8,333 nt of DNA from Actinomycetota bacterium (GCA_009705865.1 WLSJ01000076.1:1-8333), one strand, 5' to 3'. Positions 1 to 7,341 are shown, counted from the first letter of the stretch. Numbers and translations: made by a program. Notes: a model not told the origin generated them from the sequence alone.

Positions 1-46
1 AAAAATCTGGATCACCGAAGTAACACGTCTTATCCGTTTACGCACA

Positions 47-58
47 GGGGAAGAAGGA
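47..58 (+). promoter_or_regulatory. Ribosome binding region of amt-1
   Basis: A purine-rich run (GGGGAAGAAGGA) ends four bases before the ATG at 63. It contains AAGGA close to the start and GGGGA about ten bases further up, either of which can pair with the 16S rRNA tail. This supports the 63 start. Only 62 bases lie upstream in the window, so the promoter cannot be judged. A lone GTAAC at 20-24 has no convincing partner half-site. Confidence 0.6.
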
Positions 59-62
59 ACCG

Positions 63-1412
63 ATGCAATCTGATGTACAACTTCTAGGAACACAGATCAA
101 CCTTCTGTGGGTCATTATTGGAGCAGCACTTGTTGTTTTCATGCAAGCAGGCTTTGCCCTTGTTGAAACTGGTTTTACTCGCGCAAAACATGCAGCTCAC
201 GTAGTCAGCACGAACTTTGCCATTTTCGGTCTCGGATTCATTGGGTTTTTCTTAATCGGATTCCCACTTGCATTCGGTGGGTTCAGTACTTCACTTATCG
301 GAATGGACCAACCTGTTGGTGGTGCATTGCTTGGTAGTGGCAACTGGATCTTTTTGTTTAAAGGCGGCTGGGCATTATCTGGTGGCGGAATTACTCCGGC
401 AGTACTTGGGTTCTTTCTCTACATGGTTGCTTTCATGGACACTGTTGCAACAATTCCAACCGGCTCGATGGCAGAGCGTTGGAAGTGGAGCAGCTTCACC
501 GTTTGGGGTGTTTTCTGTGGTGCTATTTATTACCCATTGTTCGCTGCATGGACATGGGGCGGCGGCTGGCTGTCAAAGACATGGGACACCATGAGTCTTG
601 GTGCTGGTTATGTTGACTTCGCTGGTTCAGGTGTCGTGCACGCTGTAGGCGGCGTCGCTGCCCTTGCAGGTGCGATAGTGCTCGGGCCACGCATCGGCAA
701 GTTCGGTGCAGACGGAACTCCTCGCGCAATTCCTGGACACCACATTCCAATGGCAATGCTCGGAACATTTATCTTGTTGTTCGGATGGTTTGGCTTCAAC
801 GCTGCTAGTACCTTCGCAGCAACTGATGTTCAGTTCGCAACTGCTGCAACAAACACGGCAATCGCTGCAGCATTCGGTGCAATTGCAGCAATGGTGTACA
901 TCACGAAGCGCACTGGAAAACCAGACCCAGGCATGATGGTGAACGGAATGCTCGCTGGTCTTGTAGCAATCACTGCACCATGTGCTTTCGTTGCGCCATG
1001 GGCCGCTGCTGTCATCGGAATAATTGCAGCAGTTCTTGCGATTGAGGCCGTGTTCTTCATTGAGCGCAAGTTGAAGATTGACGACCCAGTGGGTGCCATT
1101 GCGGTGCACGGTGTCAACGGAATCTTCGGCGTGCTCGCAGTGGGAATCTTTTCAAACGGTAGCTACGGCGCCGGTTGGAACGGATCACCAACAAAGGGCA
1201 TTGAAGGAATCATCAAGGGAGACTGGGGTCAACTTGGTGCGCAAGCACTTGGTGTTGCAGTCATCTTGTGTGTGATCTTCCCAATTGCATACGGATTCTT
1301 CAAGATTCAGAACAAGATCACAAAAGGCGGCATCCGCTCTGCAGAGGAAGACGAAATCATGGGTCTCGACATTCCTGAAATGGGAGTCAAGGCATACCCA
1401 GAGTTCACCTGA
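63..1412 (+). CDS. amt: Ammonium transporter, Amt family (Amt-1)
   Basis: Inner-membrane ammonium channel/transporter of 449 residues, a normal length for Amt, with about 11 predicted hydrophobic segments. The signature DFAGSGVVH carries Asp185 and the first pore histidine, His193; the twin histidine is His349 in AVHGVNG. The FGWFGFNA pore motif is also present. Together these identify an Amt that should conduct ammonium. The segment before AERWKW (around residue 120-135) reads FMDTVATIPTG, unlike the FAVITPALITG of the second Amt downstream, so the two belong to different Amt subfamilies. The C-terminal tail has GLDIPEMGVKAYPEF, a common variant of the cytoplasmic tail that transmits gating. 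A good ribosome site precedes the start. A strong hairpin after the gene suggests it is a separate transcription unit from amt-2. Identification is secure; relative affinity and physiological role are unknown. Confidence 0.97.
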   Translation: MQSDVQLLGTQINLLWVIIGAALVVFMQAGFALVETGFTRAKHAAHVVSTNFAIFGLGFIGFFLIGFPLAFGGFSTSLIGMDQPVGGALLGSGNWIFLFKGGWALSGGGITPAVLGFFLYMVAFMDTVATIPTGSMAERWKWSSFTVWGVFCGAIYYPLFAAWTWGGGWLSKTWDTMSLGAGYVDFAGSGVVHAVGGVAALAGAIVLGPRIGKFGADGTPRAIPGHHIPMAMLGTFILLFGWFGFNAASTFAATDVQFATAATNTAIAAAFGAIAAMVYITKRTGKPDPGMMVNGMLAGLVAITAPCAFVAPWAAAVIGIIAAVLAIEAVFFIERKLKIDDPVGAIAVHGVNGIFGVLAVGIFSNGSYGAGWNGSPTKGIEGIIKGDWGQLGAQALGVAVILCVIFPIAYGFFKIQNKITKGGIRSAEEDEIMGLDIPEMGVKAYPEFT

Positions 1413-1437
1413 TCTCTTAGAACCCCAACAACCGCTT

Positions 1438-1475
1438 CGGCCCGCATGTTCTCCTCACCGGGAGCGTGCGGGCCG
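1438..1475 (+). terminator. Strong hairpin, probable terminator of amt-1
   Basis: GGCCCGCA at 1439-1446 pairs perfectly with TGCGGGCC at 1467-1474, and C1438/G1475 extend the stem. Inside it, T1447-G1466 (wobble) and G1448-C1465 continue the stem. After a TT bulge at 1449-1450, CTCC (1451-1454) pairs with GGAG (1461-1464) around a six-base loop. No U-tract follows, so this is not a textbook intrinsic terminator, although U-poor terminators are common in Actinobacteria. Its place between the stop at 1412 and the next promoter region favours termination. Attenuation or mRNA end protection is the alternative. Confidence 0.65.
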
Positions 1476-1492
1476 TTCGCATTGTCCTGCCT

Positions 1493-1519
1493 TTCACCGT
1501 TTAGAAACATTCCCGTAAC
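1493..1519 (+). promoter_or_regulatory. GlnR-like half-sites upstream of amt-2
   Basis: Three pentamers recur with an exact 11-base period: TTCAC (1493-1497), GAAAC (1504-1508) and GTAAC (1515-1519). The actinobacterial nitrogen regulator GlnR recognises alternating GTNAC and GAAAC half-sites separated by six bases. Here the last two match exactly and the first matches in three of four defined bases. A fourth expected site (TTTCT at 1526-1530) does not match. The location, just upstream of an amt-glnK operon, is where a GlnR box is expected. Whether this organism encodes GlnR cannot be seen here. Confidence 0.45.
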
Positions 1520-1552
1520 AACTGATTTCTAGCGTTGCTCTCCAATACAACT

Positions 1553-1558
1553 AGGGAG
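1553..1558 (+). promoter_or_regulatory. Ribosome binding site of amt-2
   Basis: AGGGAG lies eight bases before the ATG at 1567, a strong Shine-Dalgarno match at near-ideal spacing, and it fixes the start of the second Amt gene. Confidence 0.75.
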
Positions 1559-1566
1559 ACACAGAC

Positions 1567-2817
<1,251 letters not shown>

Positions 2818-2838
2818 TGAACTCACCTACCACCACGC

Positions 2839-2844
2839 AGAAGG
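2839..2844 (+). promoter_or_regulatory. Probable ribosome binding site of glnK
   Basis: AGAAGG ends 12 bases before the ATG at 2857, which is slightly far. No better match is closer, and the closer AAGAAC is weak. The conserved MKLITAIVKPFKLDDV N-terminus fixes the start independently. Confidence 0.4.
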
Positions 2845-2856
2845 CAGACTAAGAAC

Positions 2857-3195
2857 ATGAAGTTGATTACAGCCATCGTGAAGCCGTTCAAACTCGACGA
2901 TGTCAAAGAGGCTCTCAAAGCAGCAGGCGTCCAAGGCATCACCGTGACCGAGGTAAAGGGCTTTGGTCGTCAGGGCGGACATACCGAGACCTACAGAGGC
3001 TCTGAATACCAAATAGATTTCGTGCCGAAAATGCGCATTGAATTAGTTGTCGAGGACAGCTCGCTCGAGCGGACTCTTGACGTGATTCGTGAATCAGCTT
3101 CCACCGGCAAAATCGGCGACGGAAAGATCTGGGTCACCAACGTGGAACAGATCATCCGTATCCGCACGGGCGAACACGGAGCAGACGCCATCTAG
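2857..3195 (+). CDS. glnK: Nitrogen regulatory protein P-II (GlnK/GlnB)
   Basis: A 112-residue PII protein, exactly the family length, acting as a trimeric cytosolic sensor of ATP/ADP and 2-oxoglutarate. It starts with the typical MKLITAIVKPFKLDDV. Gln39 and Lys58, used in 2-oxoglutarate/Mg-ATP binding in characterised homologues, are present. The T-loop (about 37-55) holds Tyr51 in RGSEYQIDF, the residue uridylylated in proteobacteria and adenylylated in several actinobacteria. The B-loop is TGKIGDGKIW (83-92), and the C-loop carries Arg101 and Arg103. All key residues look intact, so it should bind nucleotide and plug Amt-2 when nitrogen is sufficient. Linkage to amt favours the name glnK over glnB. 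The modifying enzyme GlnD, often next to this gene in Actinobacteria, is absent here; an FrhB-like gene follows after 16 bases. Confidence 0.97.
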   Translation: MKLITAIVKPFKLDDVKEALKAAGVQGITVTEVKGFGRQGGHTETYRGSEYQIDFVPKMRIELVVEDSSLERTLDVIRESASTGKIGDGKIWVTNVEQIIRIRTGEHGADAI

Positions 3196-3211
3196 CCCCT
3201 AGTCTGCATGC

Positions 3212-4411
3212 ATGACAATGACGGCAGACACCCCCGCAAAAGCAACTCGCTGGACCGCGCAATGGAAAGAACTCTACGAAGAGGTCATTGAGACCGGGCT
3301 ATGCACCGGATGTGCCGGATGCGTTGTTACGTGCCCACACGATGTCATCGGGTACGAACACGAAGAGGGCAAGTACAAGCCGTTCCACATTGAAGAAGAA
3401 CTCGGCCTCGACAATTGCATTCACGGAGAAAAAGGTTGCACCACATGCACCCGTGCGTGCCCTCGATTCCGTAAATGGGAAGAATCAGCTGACATGCACT
3501 TGTTTGGTCGCACACGCGAACCAGATGAGATGTCAGGTATTTGGCGCCAACTTCTACTTACTCGCGCAGTTGACACAGAAGAGCACACAAAGGGCCAAGA
3601 CGGTGGATTCGTTTCAGCAATGTTGATCTGGCTTCTCAAAAACGACTACATCGATGGAGCACTCGTGAGTGGTGTTGAAGAAGACGACAAGTGGAAAGCT
3701 AAGCCAGCCGTTGTTACAAACCGCGAAGAAGTGTTAGCAACAGCCGGTAGCCGTTACACCTACTGTGCAAACCCACTTGCATTGCCAGAAGCAAAAGAAA
3801 AAGGCTTGTCACGTCTCGCACTTGTTGGCATGGGCTGCCAGACATCGTCTCCCCCCGTCATGTGGGATCGCAAAGCCGGAAAAGTATCGAAGCCATTCCT
3901 GTTCAACATTGGACTTTTGTGCTCTAAGACTTTTGATGATGCAATTTTTCCTGAACTCTTTGAGGCCAAGTACGGCCTGAAAAAAGAAGACATGGTGAAG
4001 ATGAACATCAAGGGCGCATTTCAGATCTGGATGAAAGATGGTTCATTCCACGAAATCGATTTGAAAGAATGTCACGGCTGGACTCGTACCGGTTGCAAAA
4101 ACTGCCCTGACTTTGCTGCAGAGCATTCAGATATTGCAACTGGCGGTATTGGCAAAGACAACGATTGGACTCTCACCATCGTTCGTACTGCGCTTGGTGA
4201 AGAAGTAATCAATCGCATGATTGCTGACAATGTCATCATCGCTCGCCCTGCACAAGAAGACGAAGTAGCCATGAAACTTCTTCGTACGTTGTCAATCGTG
4301 AGTCGTCGTCGTTGGCCAGACTGGGCTGAAACTTCTGTCAAGGTGGGAACACCAGCAGTCAAGAAAAAAGCCGAACCTGCCGTAGACGCAGCACCAAAAC
4401 CTGCGGAGTAA
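3212..4411 (+). CDS. FrhB/FdhB-like F420 oxidoreductase with two ferredoxin-type cysteine motifs
   Basis: A 399-residue protein of the coenzyme F420 hydrogenase/dehydrogenase beta-subunit family, predicted soluble. The N-terminus carries two ferredoxin-like [4Fe-4S] motifs: Cys31, 34, 37, 41 (CTGCAGCVVTCP) and Cys69, 76, 79, 83. The FrhB domain follows, with GQDGGFVSAML around residue 130, LVGMGCQ near 210, GLLCSKTF near 235 and a further cysteine set Cys287, 295, 298 (CHGWTRTGCKNC). Family members bind FAD and transfer electrons between F420 and iron-sulfur carriers. No hydrogenase or formate dehydrogenase subunit is nearby, so it probably works with a partner elsewhere. The last ~25 residues are Lys/Ala/Pro-rich and probably disordered. 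The gene begins 16 bases after glnK without a visible Shine-Dalgarno; ATG at 3218 is an alternative start. Family assignment is strong; substrate and partner are unknown. Confidence 0.88.
   Translation: MTMTADTPAKATRWTAQWKELYEEVIETGLCTGCAGCVVTCPHDVIGYEHEEGKYKPFHIEEELGLDNCIHGEKGCTTCTRACPRFRKWEESADMHLFGRTREPDEMSGIWRQLLLTRAVDTEEHTKGQDGGFVSAMLIWLLKNDYIDGALVSGVEEDDKWKAKPAVVTNREEVLATAGSRYTYCANPLALPEAKEKGLSRLALVGMGCQTSSPPVMWDRKAGKVSKPFLFNIGLLCSKTFDDAIFPELFEAKYGLKKEDMVKMNIKGAFQIWMKDGSFHEIDLKECHGWTRTGCKNCPDFAAEHSDIATGGIGKDNDWTLTIVRTALGEEVINRMIADNVIIARPAQEDEVAMKLLRTLSIVSRRRWPDWAETSVKVGTPAVKKKAEPAVDAAPKPAE
4405..4408 (+). promoter_or_regulatory. Ribosome binding site of the hydrolase gene
   Basis: GGAG sits inside the last codons of the FrhB-like gene, seven bases before the ATG at 4416. 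It supports this start and suggests translation coupled to the upstream gene. Confidence 0.55.
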
Positions 4412-4415
4412 AGCC

Positions 4416-5336
4416 ATGACCTTGCATCCGCAAGCAGAACGCCTCATTGAGCTGATGGCATCACGCCAACAAAAGAGCTTCTCAGAGCAAACGCCACAAG
4501 AAGCGCGCGCATCACGGGCTGCTACTGACTACAAGTCAGATGAACATGTACATGAAATGCGAGATGTCAACGCATTAGGCGTGAGGTGTCGCTTGTATAA
4601 GCCACGCGCAGGAAACGACATGGGGTTACTTGTGTATTTCCACGGTGGTGGCTGGGTTATTGGCACCATCGAATCACATGATGGCGTGTGTCGTTCATTA
4701 GCAAATCAATCTGGTCATGCTGTGTTGTCGGTGGATTACCGACTCGCACCCGAAGACCCATTTCCTGCTGGCTTAGAAGATTGCATTCGCGCCACATTGT
4801 GGGCGCACCAAAATGCAGATGATCTTGGTATCGACCCAACGCGTATTGCAGTAGGCGGCGACAGTGCCGGTGGCAACCTTGCAGCTGTCGTTGCGCAACT
4901 ACAGCCGGTGCCGCTGGTGTTTCAAGCACTCATTTACCCAGTTACCGATTGCCGTATGGGAACACAGTCATATATAGAGAACGCTGCAGGTCCGTTCCTA
5001 CGCAAGGCCGATATGGCTGCGTTCATTGATCTGTATATCGGCGACATCACATCGCCAGAAGATCCTCGCGTCTCGCCCATCATGGCGTCGCCTACAACGC
5101 TCGCTTCATGCCCACCAGCTGTTGTCATCACTGCCGGTCATGACCCGCTACGTGATGAAGGCGAAGAGTATGGTCATGCGCTCATCGCGAACGGTGTTGA
5201 AGCAAGCATCGTGCGCTACTTCGGAATGTTCCACGGATTCTTTTCACTGTTCCCGTGGTTAGACGATGGCAAAGCCGCTGTGTCACAAGTGTCAAGCGCC
5301 ATTCGTGCTGCGCTCGCTCCACCGCGCGCTCAATAA
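4416..5336 (+). CDS. Alpha/beta hydrolase, hormone-sensitive-lipase (type IV esterase) family
   Basis: A 306-residue esterase/lipase-like protein of ordinary family length with no signal peptide, so probably cytosolic. The oxyanion-hole motif HGGGW is at 76-80. The nucleophile elbow is GDSAGG at 148-153 with Ser150, and the rest of the triad is Asp243 in GHDPLRDEG and His273 in FHGFF. The short N-terminal segment (1-45) forms the cap typical of HSL-type enzymes. Such enzymes usually cleave esters of short or medium acyl chains; the natural substrate cannot be read from sequence. The gene starts four bases after the FrhB-like gene ends, with GGAG as a ribosome site, so the two are very likely co-transcribed. 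It converges with the glycosylase gene, the two stop codons being separated by one base. I see no strong terminator between them. Confidence 0.93.
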   Translation: MTLHPQAERLIELMASRQQKSFSEQTPQEARASRAATDYKSDEHVHEMRDVNALGVRCRLYKPRAGNDMGLLVYFHGGGWVIGTIESHDGVCRSLANQSGHAVLSVDYRLAPEDPFPAGLEDCIRATLWAHQNADDLGIDPTRIAVGGDSAGGNLAAVVAQLQPVPLVFQALIYPVTDCRMGTQSYIENAAGPFLRKADMAAFIDLYIGDITSPEDPRVSPIMASPTTLASCPPAVVITAGHDPLRDEGEEYGHALIANGVEASIVRYFGMFHGFFSLFPWLDDGKAAVSQVSSAIRAALAPPRAQ

Positions 5337-5337
5337 T

Positions 5338-6012
5338 TCAGTCACTGCGAGAGCTACTCAATTCACAGGCTCGGGTAAACACTGCGTCGAGCATTGATTC
5401 TGTCAGTTTCCCCGTAAAAGTGTTCTGCTGGCTGGGGTGAAAAGAACAAATAATTGTTGTGCCATCTGGTGCCGTGGCTTCAACACCGTGACCAAACTTC
5501 GGACGAGGCCGAACGCCCCATTCCTTACACACTGCTTCATACGCAAAGTTTCCTAAACACACCACTACGCAGACCTTTGTCAACAACTCACGCTCTCGCA
5601 CTAGGTATGTACGACATGCATCGCGTTCATCAATTGATGGTTTGTTGTCAGGCGGTGCACACCGCACTGCAGATGACACCCACGCGCCAGTCAGGCATAA
5701 TCCGTCATCACGACCTATCGACAGTTCTTGAGTTGCGAGTCCTGCTCGATGCATCGCGCGATACAACCAATCACCACTGCGATCGCCTGTAAACATTCGA
5801 CCAGTTCTATTCGCGCCGTGGGCTGCTGGCGCAAGACCCATCACCCACACAGTTGCGTTCTTGTCTCCGAACCCAGGAACACCCTTGCCCCAATACTCCT
5901 CATCACGAAACGACGCACGCTTTTCTAGGGCAACATCTTCACGCCACTGCACTAGACGCGGACACGTACGGCACGCCGAAATATCTGCACACACTGTGTC
6001 TAGGGAATCCAC
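5338..6012 (-). CDS. Uracil-DNA glycosylase, family 5 (UDGb)
   Basis: A 224-residue base-excision repair enzyme that removes uracil (and, in characterised relatives, hypoxanthine and other deaminated bases) from DNA. Counted from the GTG start, Cys14, Cys17, Cys118 and Cys133 are positioned to hold the [4Fe-4S] cluster. Motif 1 is GLAPAAHGANRTGRMFTGD from residue 59; it lacks the catalytic Asp/Asn of other UDG families, the hallmark of UDGb. Motif 2 is HPSQQNTFTGK from residue 192. An in-frame ATG at 6132 would give 264 residues, but it overlaps the upstream regulator gene by 116 bases and adds a stretch not expected for the family. GTG at 6012 begins four bases after the regulator stop and gives the usual length of about 220, so I prefer it. 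The gene is probably co-transcribed with the regulator. Confidence 0.9.
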   Translation of the reverse strand: MDSLDTVCADISACRTCPRLVQWREDVALEKRASFRDEEYWGKGVPGFGDKNATVWVMGLAPAAHGANRTGRMFTGDRSGDWLYRAMHRAGLATQELSIGRDDGLCLTGAWVSSAVRCAPPDNKPSIDERDACRTYLVRERELLTKVCVVVCLGNFAYEAVCKEWGVRPRPKFGHGVEATAPDGTTIICSFHPSQQNTFTGKLTESMLDAVFTRACELSSSRSD

Positions 6013-6016
6013 GAAC

Positions 6017-6316
6017 TTATAACTTTGATTCGTGAGCGAGAACTTTGAGTAGTTCGCCAATGCGATGGTGCTTCTCCGCCGGGTGACGTAACGGCAGATC
6101 ACGCAGAACTGAGTACTCATTTCTACGCCCAACTTTGGTTACCCGCAGATATCCGGCCCCCTCAAGGTCAGCAACGATGCGATGGGCAGCACGCTCGGTG
6201 ATACCGACCTGAACCGCAATGTCGCGAATACGAATCTGTGGCTCTGCGGCAATGGCCAAAAGGACGTGGGCGTGGTTGGTCAAGAAGGTCCACGAGGTCT
6301 CAGGCACAACTGTCAT
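6017..6316 (-). CDS. Small winged helix-turn-helix transcriptional regulator
   Basis: A 99-residue DNA-binding protein of the MarR/ArsR-like winged-helix fold. Helices at about 17-25 and 30-37 precede the recognition helix ITERAAHRIVADLEGAGYL (about 39-57), and the wing follows (VTKVGRRNEYSV, 59-70). The C-terminal 25 residues are Arg/His/Lys-rich and may help dimerisation. There is no ligand domain and no cysteine, so metal or thiol sensing through cysteines is excluded. It is divergent from sbtA, with 65 bases between the starts, and the gap holds an inverted repeat lying on the sbtA promoter. That makes it the first candidate regulator of sbtA and of itself (inference). The UDGb gene starts four bases after its stop. 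I recognise the fold but no characterised orthologue. Confidence 0.85.
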   Translation of the reverse strand: MTVVPETSWTFLTNHAHVLLAIAAEPQIRIRDIAVQVGITERAAHRIVADLEGAGYLRVTKVGRRNEYSVLRDLPLRHPAEKHHRIGELLKVLAHESKL

Positions 6317-6344
6317 TACCCAATTGTGGCATATTTGATGTCAT

Positions 6345-6374
6345 TTGATACCTGATACAGATTTCAGGTATTAT
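6345..6374 (+). promoter_or_regulatory. Sigma70-like promoter of sbtA, apparently leaderless
   Basis: TTGATA (6345-6350) and TATTAT (6369-6374) match the -35 and -10 consensus with an 18-base spacer. Counting six bases from the -10 puts the transcription start at 6381-6382, that is at the A of the second ATG. The transcript would therefore be leaderless, in line with the absence of a well-spaced Shine-Dalgarno. Confidence 0.6.
6348..6371. promoter_or_regulatory. Inverted-repeat operator over the sbtA promoter
   Basis: ATACCTGA (6348-6355) and TCAGGTAT (6364-6371) are perfect inverted arms around an eight-base spacer, total 24 bp, with a centre-to-centre distance of 16. The left arm covers the end of the -35 hexamer and the right arm the start of the -10. 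A dimer bound here would block RNA polymerase. The adjacent winged-helix gene is the obvious candidate binder, but no experiment can be cited for it. Confidence 0.6.
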
Positions 6375-6381
6375 GCATCAT

Positions 6382-7341
6382 ATGAACTCGCTCGACCTAG
6401 CTATCGAAAACCTCACGTCTCCCCCTGTGCTCGCATTTGTTCTGGGTGCCCTTGCTGTCATTCTTCGCAGCGATCTACGACTTCCTGATCCCATTCACAC
6501 GTGGATCTCTACATACCTTCTTCTCGCGATTGGTCTGAAAGGTGGTCACAGCCTCAAGGGCTCAGACATTTCGAGCCTGACCAAGCCAGCACTTCTCACC
6601 ATTGCCTTCGGTATTGCAATTCCCGTAGTTGTCTTTTTTGTGACAACAAAACTATTGCGGTTACGTCCATCAGATGCCGGATCAATTGCCGCGCATTACG
6701 GCTCAGTCTCGGTAGTCACATTTACAGCAGCAATGATTTTTGCAACGGAAGCGAACTTCATTACTGAACCATTTATGACATCACTTGTGGCGATTCTCGA
6801 AATACCTGGAATTGTTGTTGCGCTTGTTCTTGCAAGTATGAAATCTGAAGGCGTCAATTGGCGCACTGCAGTCCATGAAGTATTGACAGGCCGAAGCGTG
6901 CTTCTTCTGATTGGTGGGTTAGTAATCGGTGCTGTCAGCAGTGCCAATTCATTCAGCCGCGTTGAACCATTCTTTGTCGGAATGTTTTCAGGATTACTCA
7001 CATTGTTTTTGCTTGACATGGGTGCAACAGTTGCAACACGGTTCGCGACAAGCGGACGGCCCCCGCTTCGCATGGCAATTTTTGCCATCATTTCGCCGAT
7101 TGTTTTCGGATTGGCAGGCATTCTTGCTGCACATTCAATTGGGTTATCCATTGGCGGATCTGCAGTCTTTGGCATCATGGCCGCAAGCGCTTCCTACATT
7201 GCTGCGCCAGCGGCAGTTCGAATCGCCCTACCCGATGCTGATTCCGGTTTGTCACTCGGGCTCGCGCTTGGAGTCACGTTTCCTTTCAACCTGACAATCG
7301 GAATTCCACTCGCATTCATCTTTTCTCGATTCATCGGATAG
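6382..7341 (+). CDS. sbtA: SbtA-type sodium-dependent bicarbonate permease
   Basis: An inner-membrane transporter of 319 residues with about ten membrane segments arranged as two five-helix halves. SbtA in cyanobacteria imports bicarbonate with sodium. Matching family motifs are SPPVLAFVLGALAV and YLLLAIGLKGG in the first half, HYGSVSVVTF near residue 110, and SASYIAAPAAVRIALP and TFPFNLTIGIPLAFIF near the C-terminus. The cytoplasmic linker between halves (around MKSEGVNWRTAVHEVLTGRS) is only about 20 residues, shorter than in the ~370-residue cyanobacterial proteins. The start at 6382 is preferred because the -10 box places transcription there; ATG at 6373 would add three residues (MHH). No SbtB gene, its usual PII-like partner, is in the window. 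Family assignment is strong; bicarbonate as substrate is inferred from homology. Confidence 0.92.
   Translation: MNSLDLAIENLTSPPVLAFVLGALAVILRSDLRLPDPIHTWISTYLLLAIGLKGGHSLKGSDISSLTKPALLTIAFGIAIPVVVFFVTTKLLRLRPSDAGSIAAHYGSVSVVTFTAAMIFATEANFITEPFMTSLVAILEIPGIVVALVLASMKSEGVNWRTAVHEVLTGRSVLLLIGGLVIGAVSSANSFSRVEPFFVGMFSGLLTLFLLDMGATVATRFATSGRPPLRMAIFAIISPIVFGLAGILAAHSIGLSIGGSAVFGIMAASASYIAAPAAVRIALPDADSGLSLGLALGVTFPFNLTIGIPLAFIFSRFIG

Noticed and set aside
20..24. GTAAC upstream of amt-1 as a GlnR half-site
   Set aside because: No matching half-site lies 11 bases to either side, and upstream sequence is cut by the window.
627..1109. 160-codon open frame antisense to amt-1
   Set aside because: It lies wholly inside a well-conserved Amt gene, is rich in Cys, His and Ser as frame shadows often are, and has no recognisable motif.
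5313..5351. CTCGC/GCGAG inverted repeat across the convergent stops
   Set aside because: A five-base stem with a 29-base loop and no U-tract is too weak to call a terminator.
5454..5792. 112-codon plus-strand frame opposite the UDGb gene
   Set aside because: The UDGb frame carries clear family motifs over the same bases, and this frame shows none.
6102..6105. Extra CxxC (CVIC) in the 40-residue N-terminal extension of UDGb
   Set aside because: It exists only if the ATG at 6132 is used; that stretch is the other frame of the regulator gene and is probably not translated.
6696..7178. 160-codon open frame antisense to sbtA
   Set aside because: It is a mirror of the hydrophobic sbtA coding frame with no motif or ribosome site of its own.
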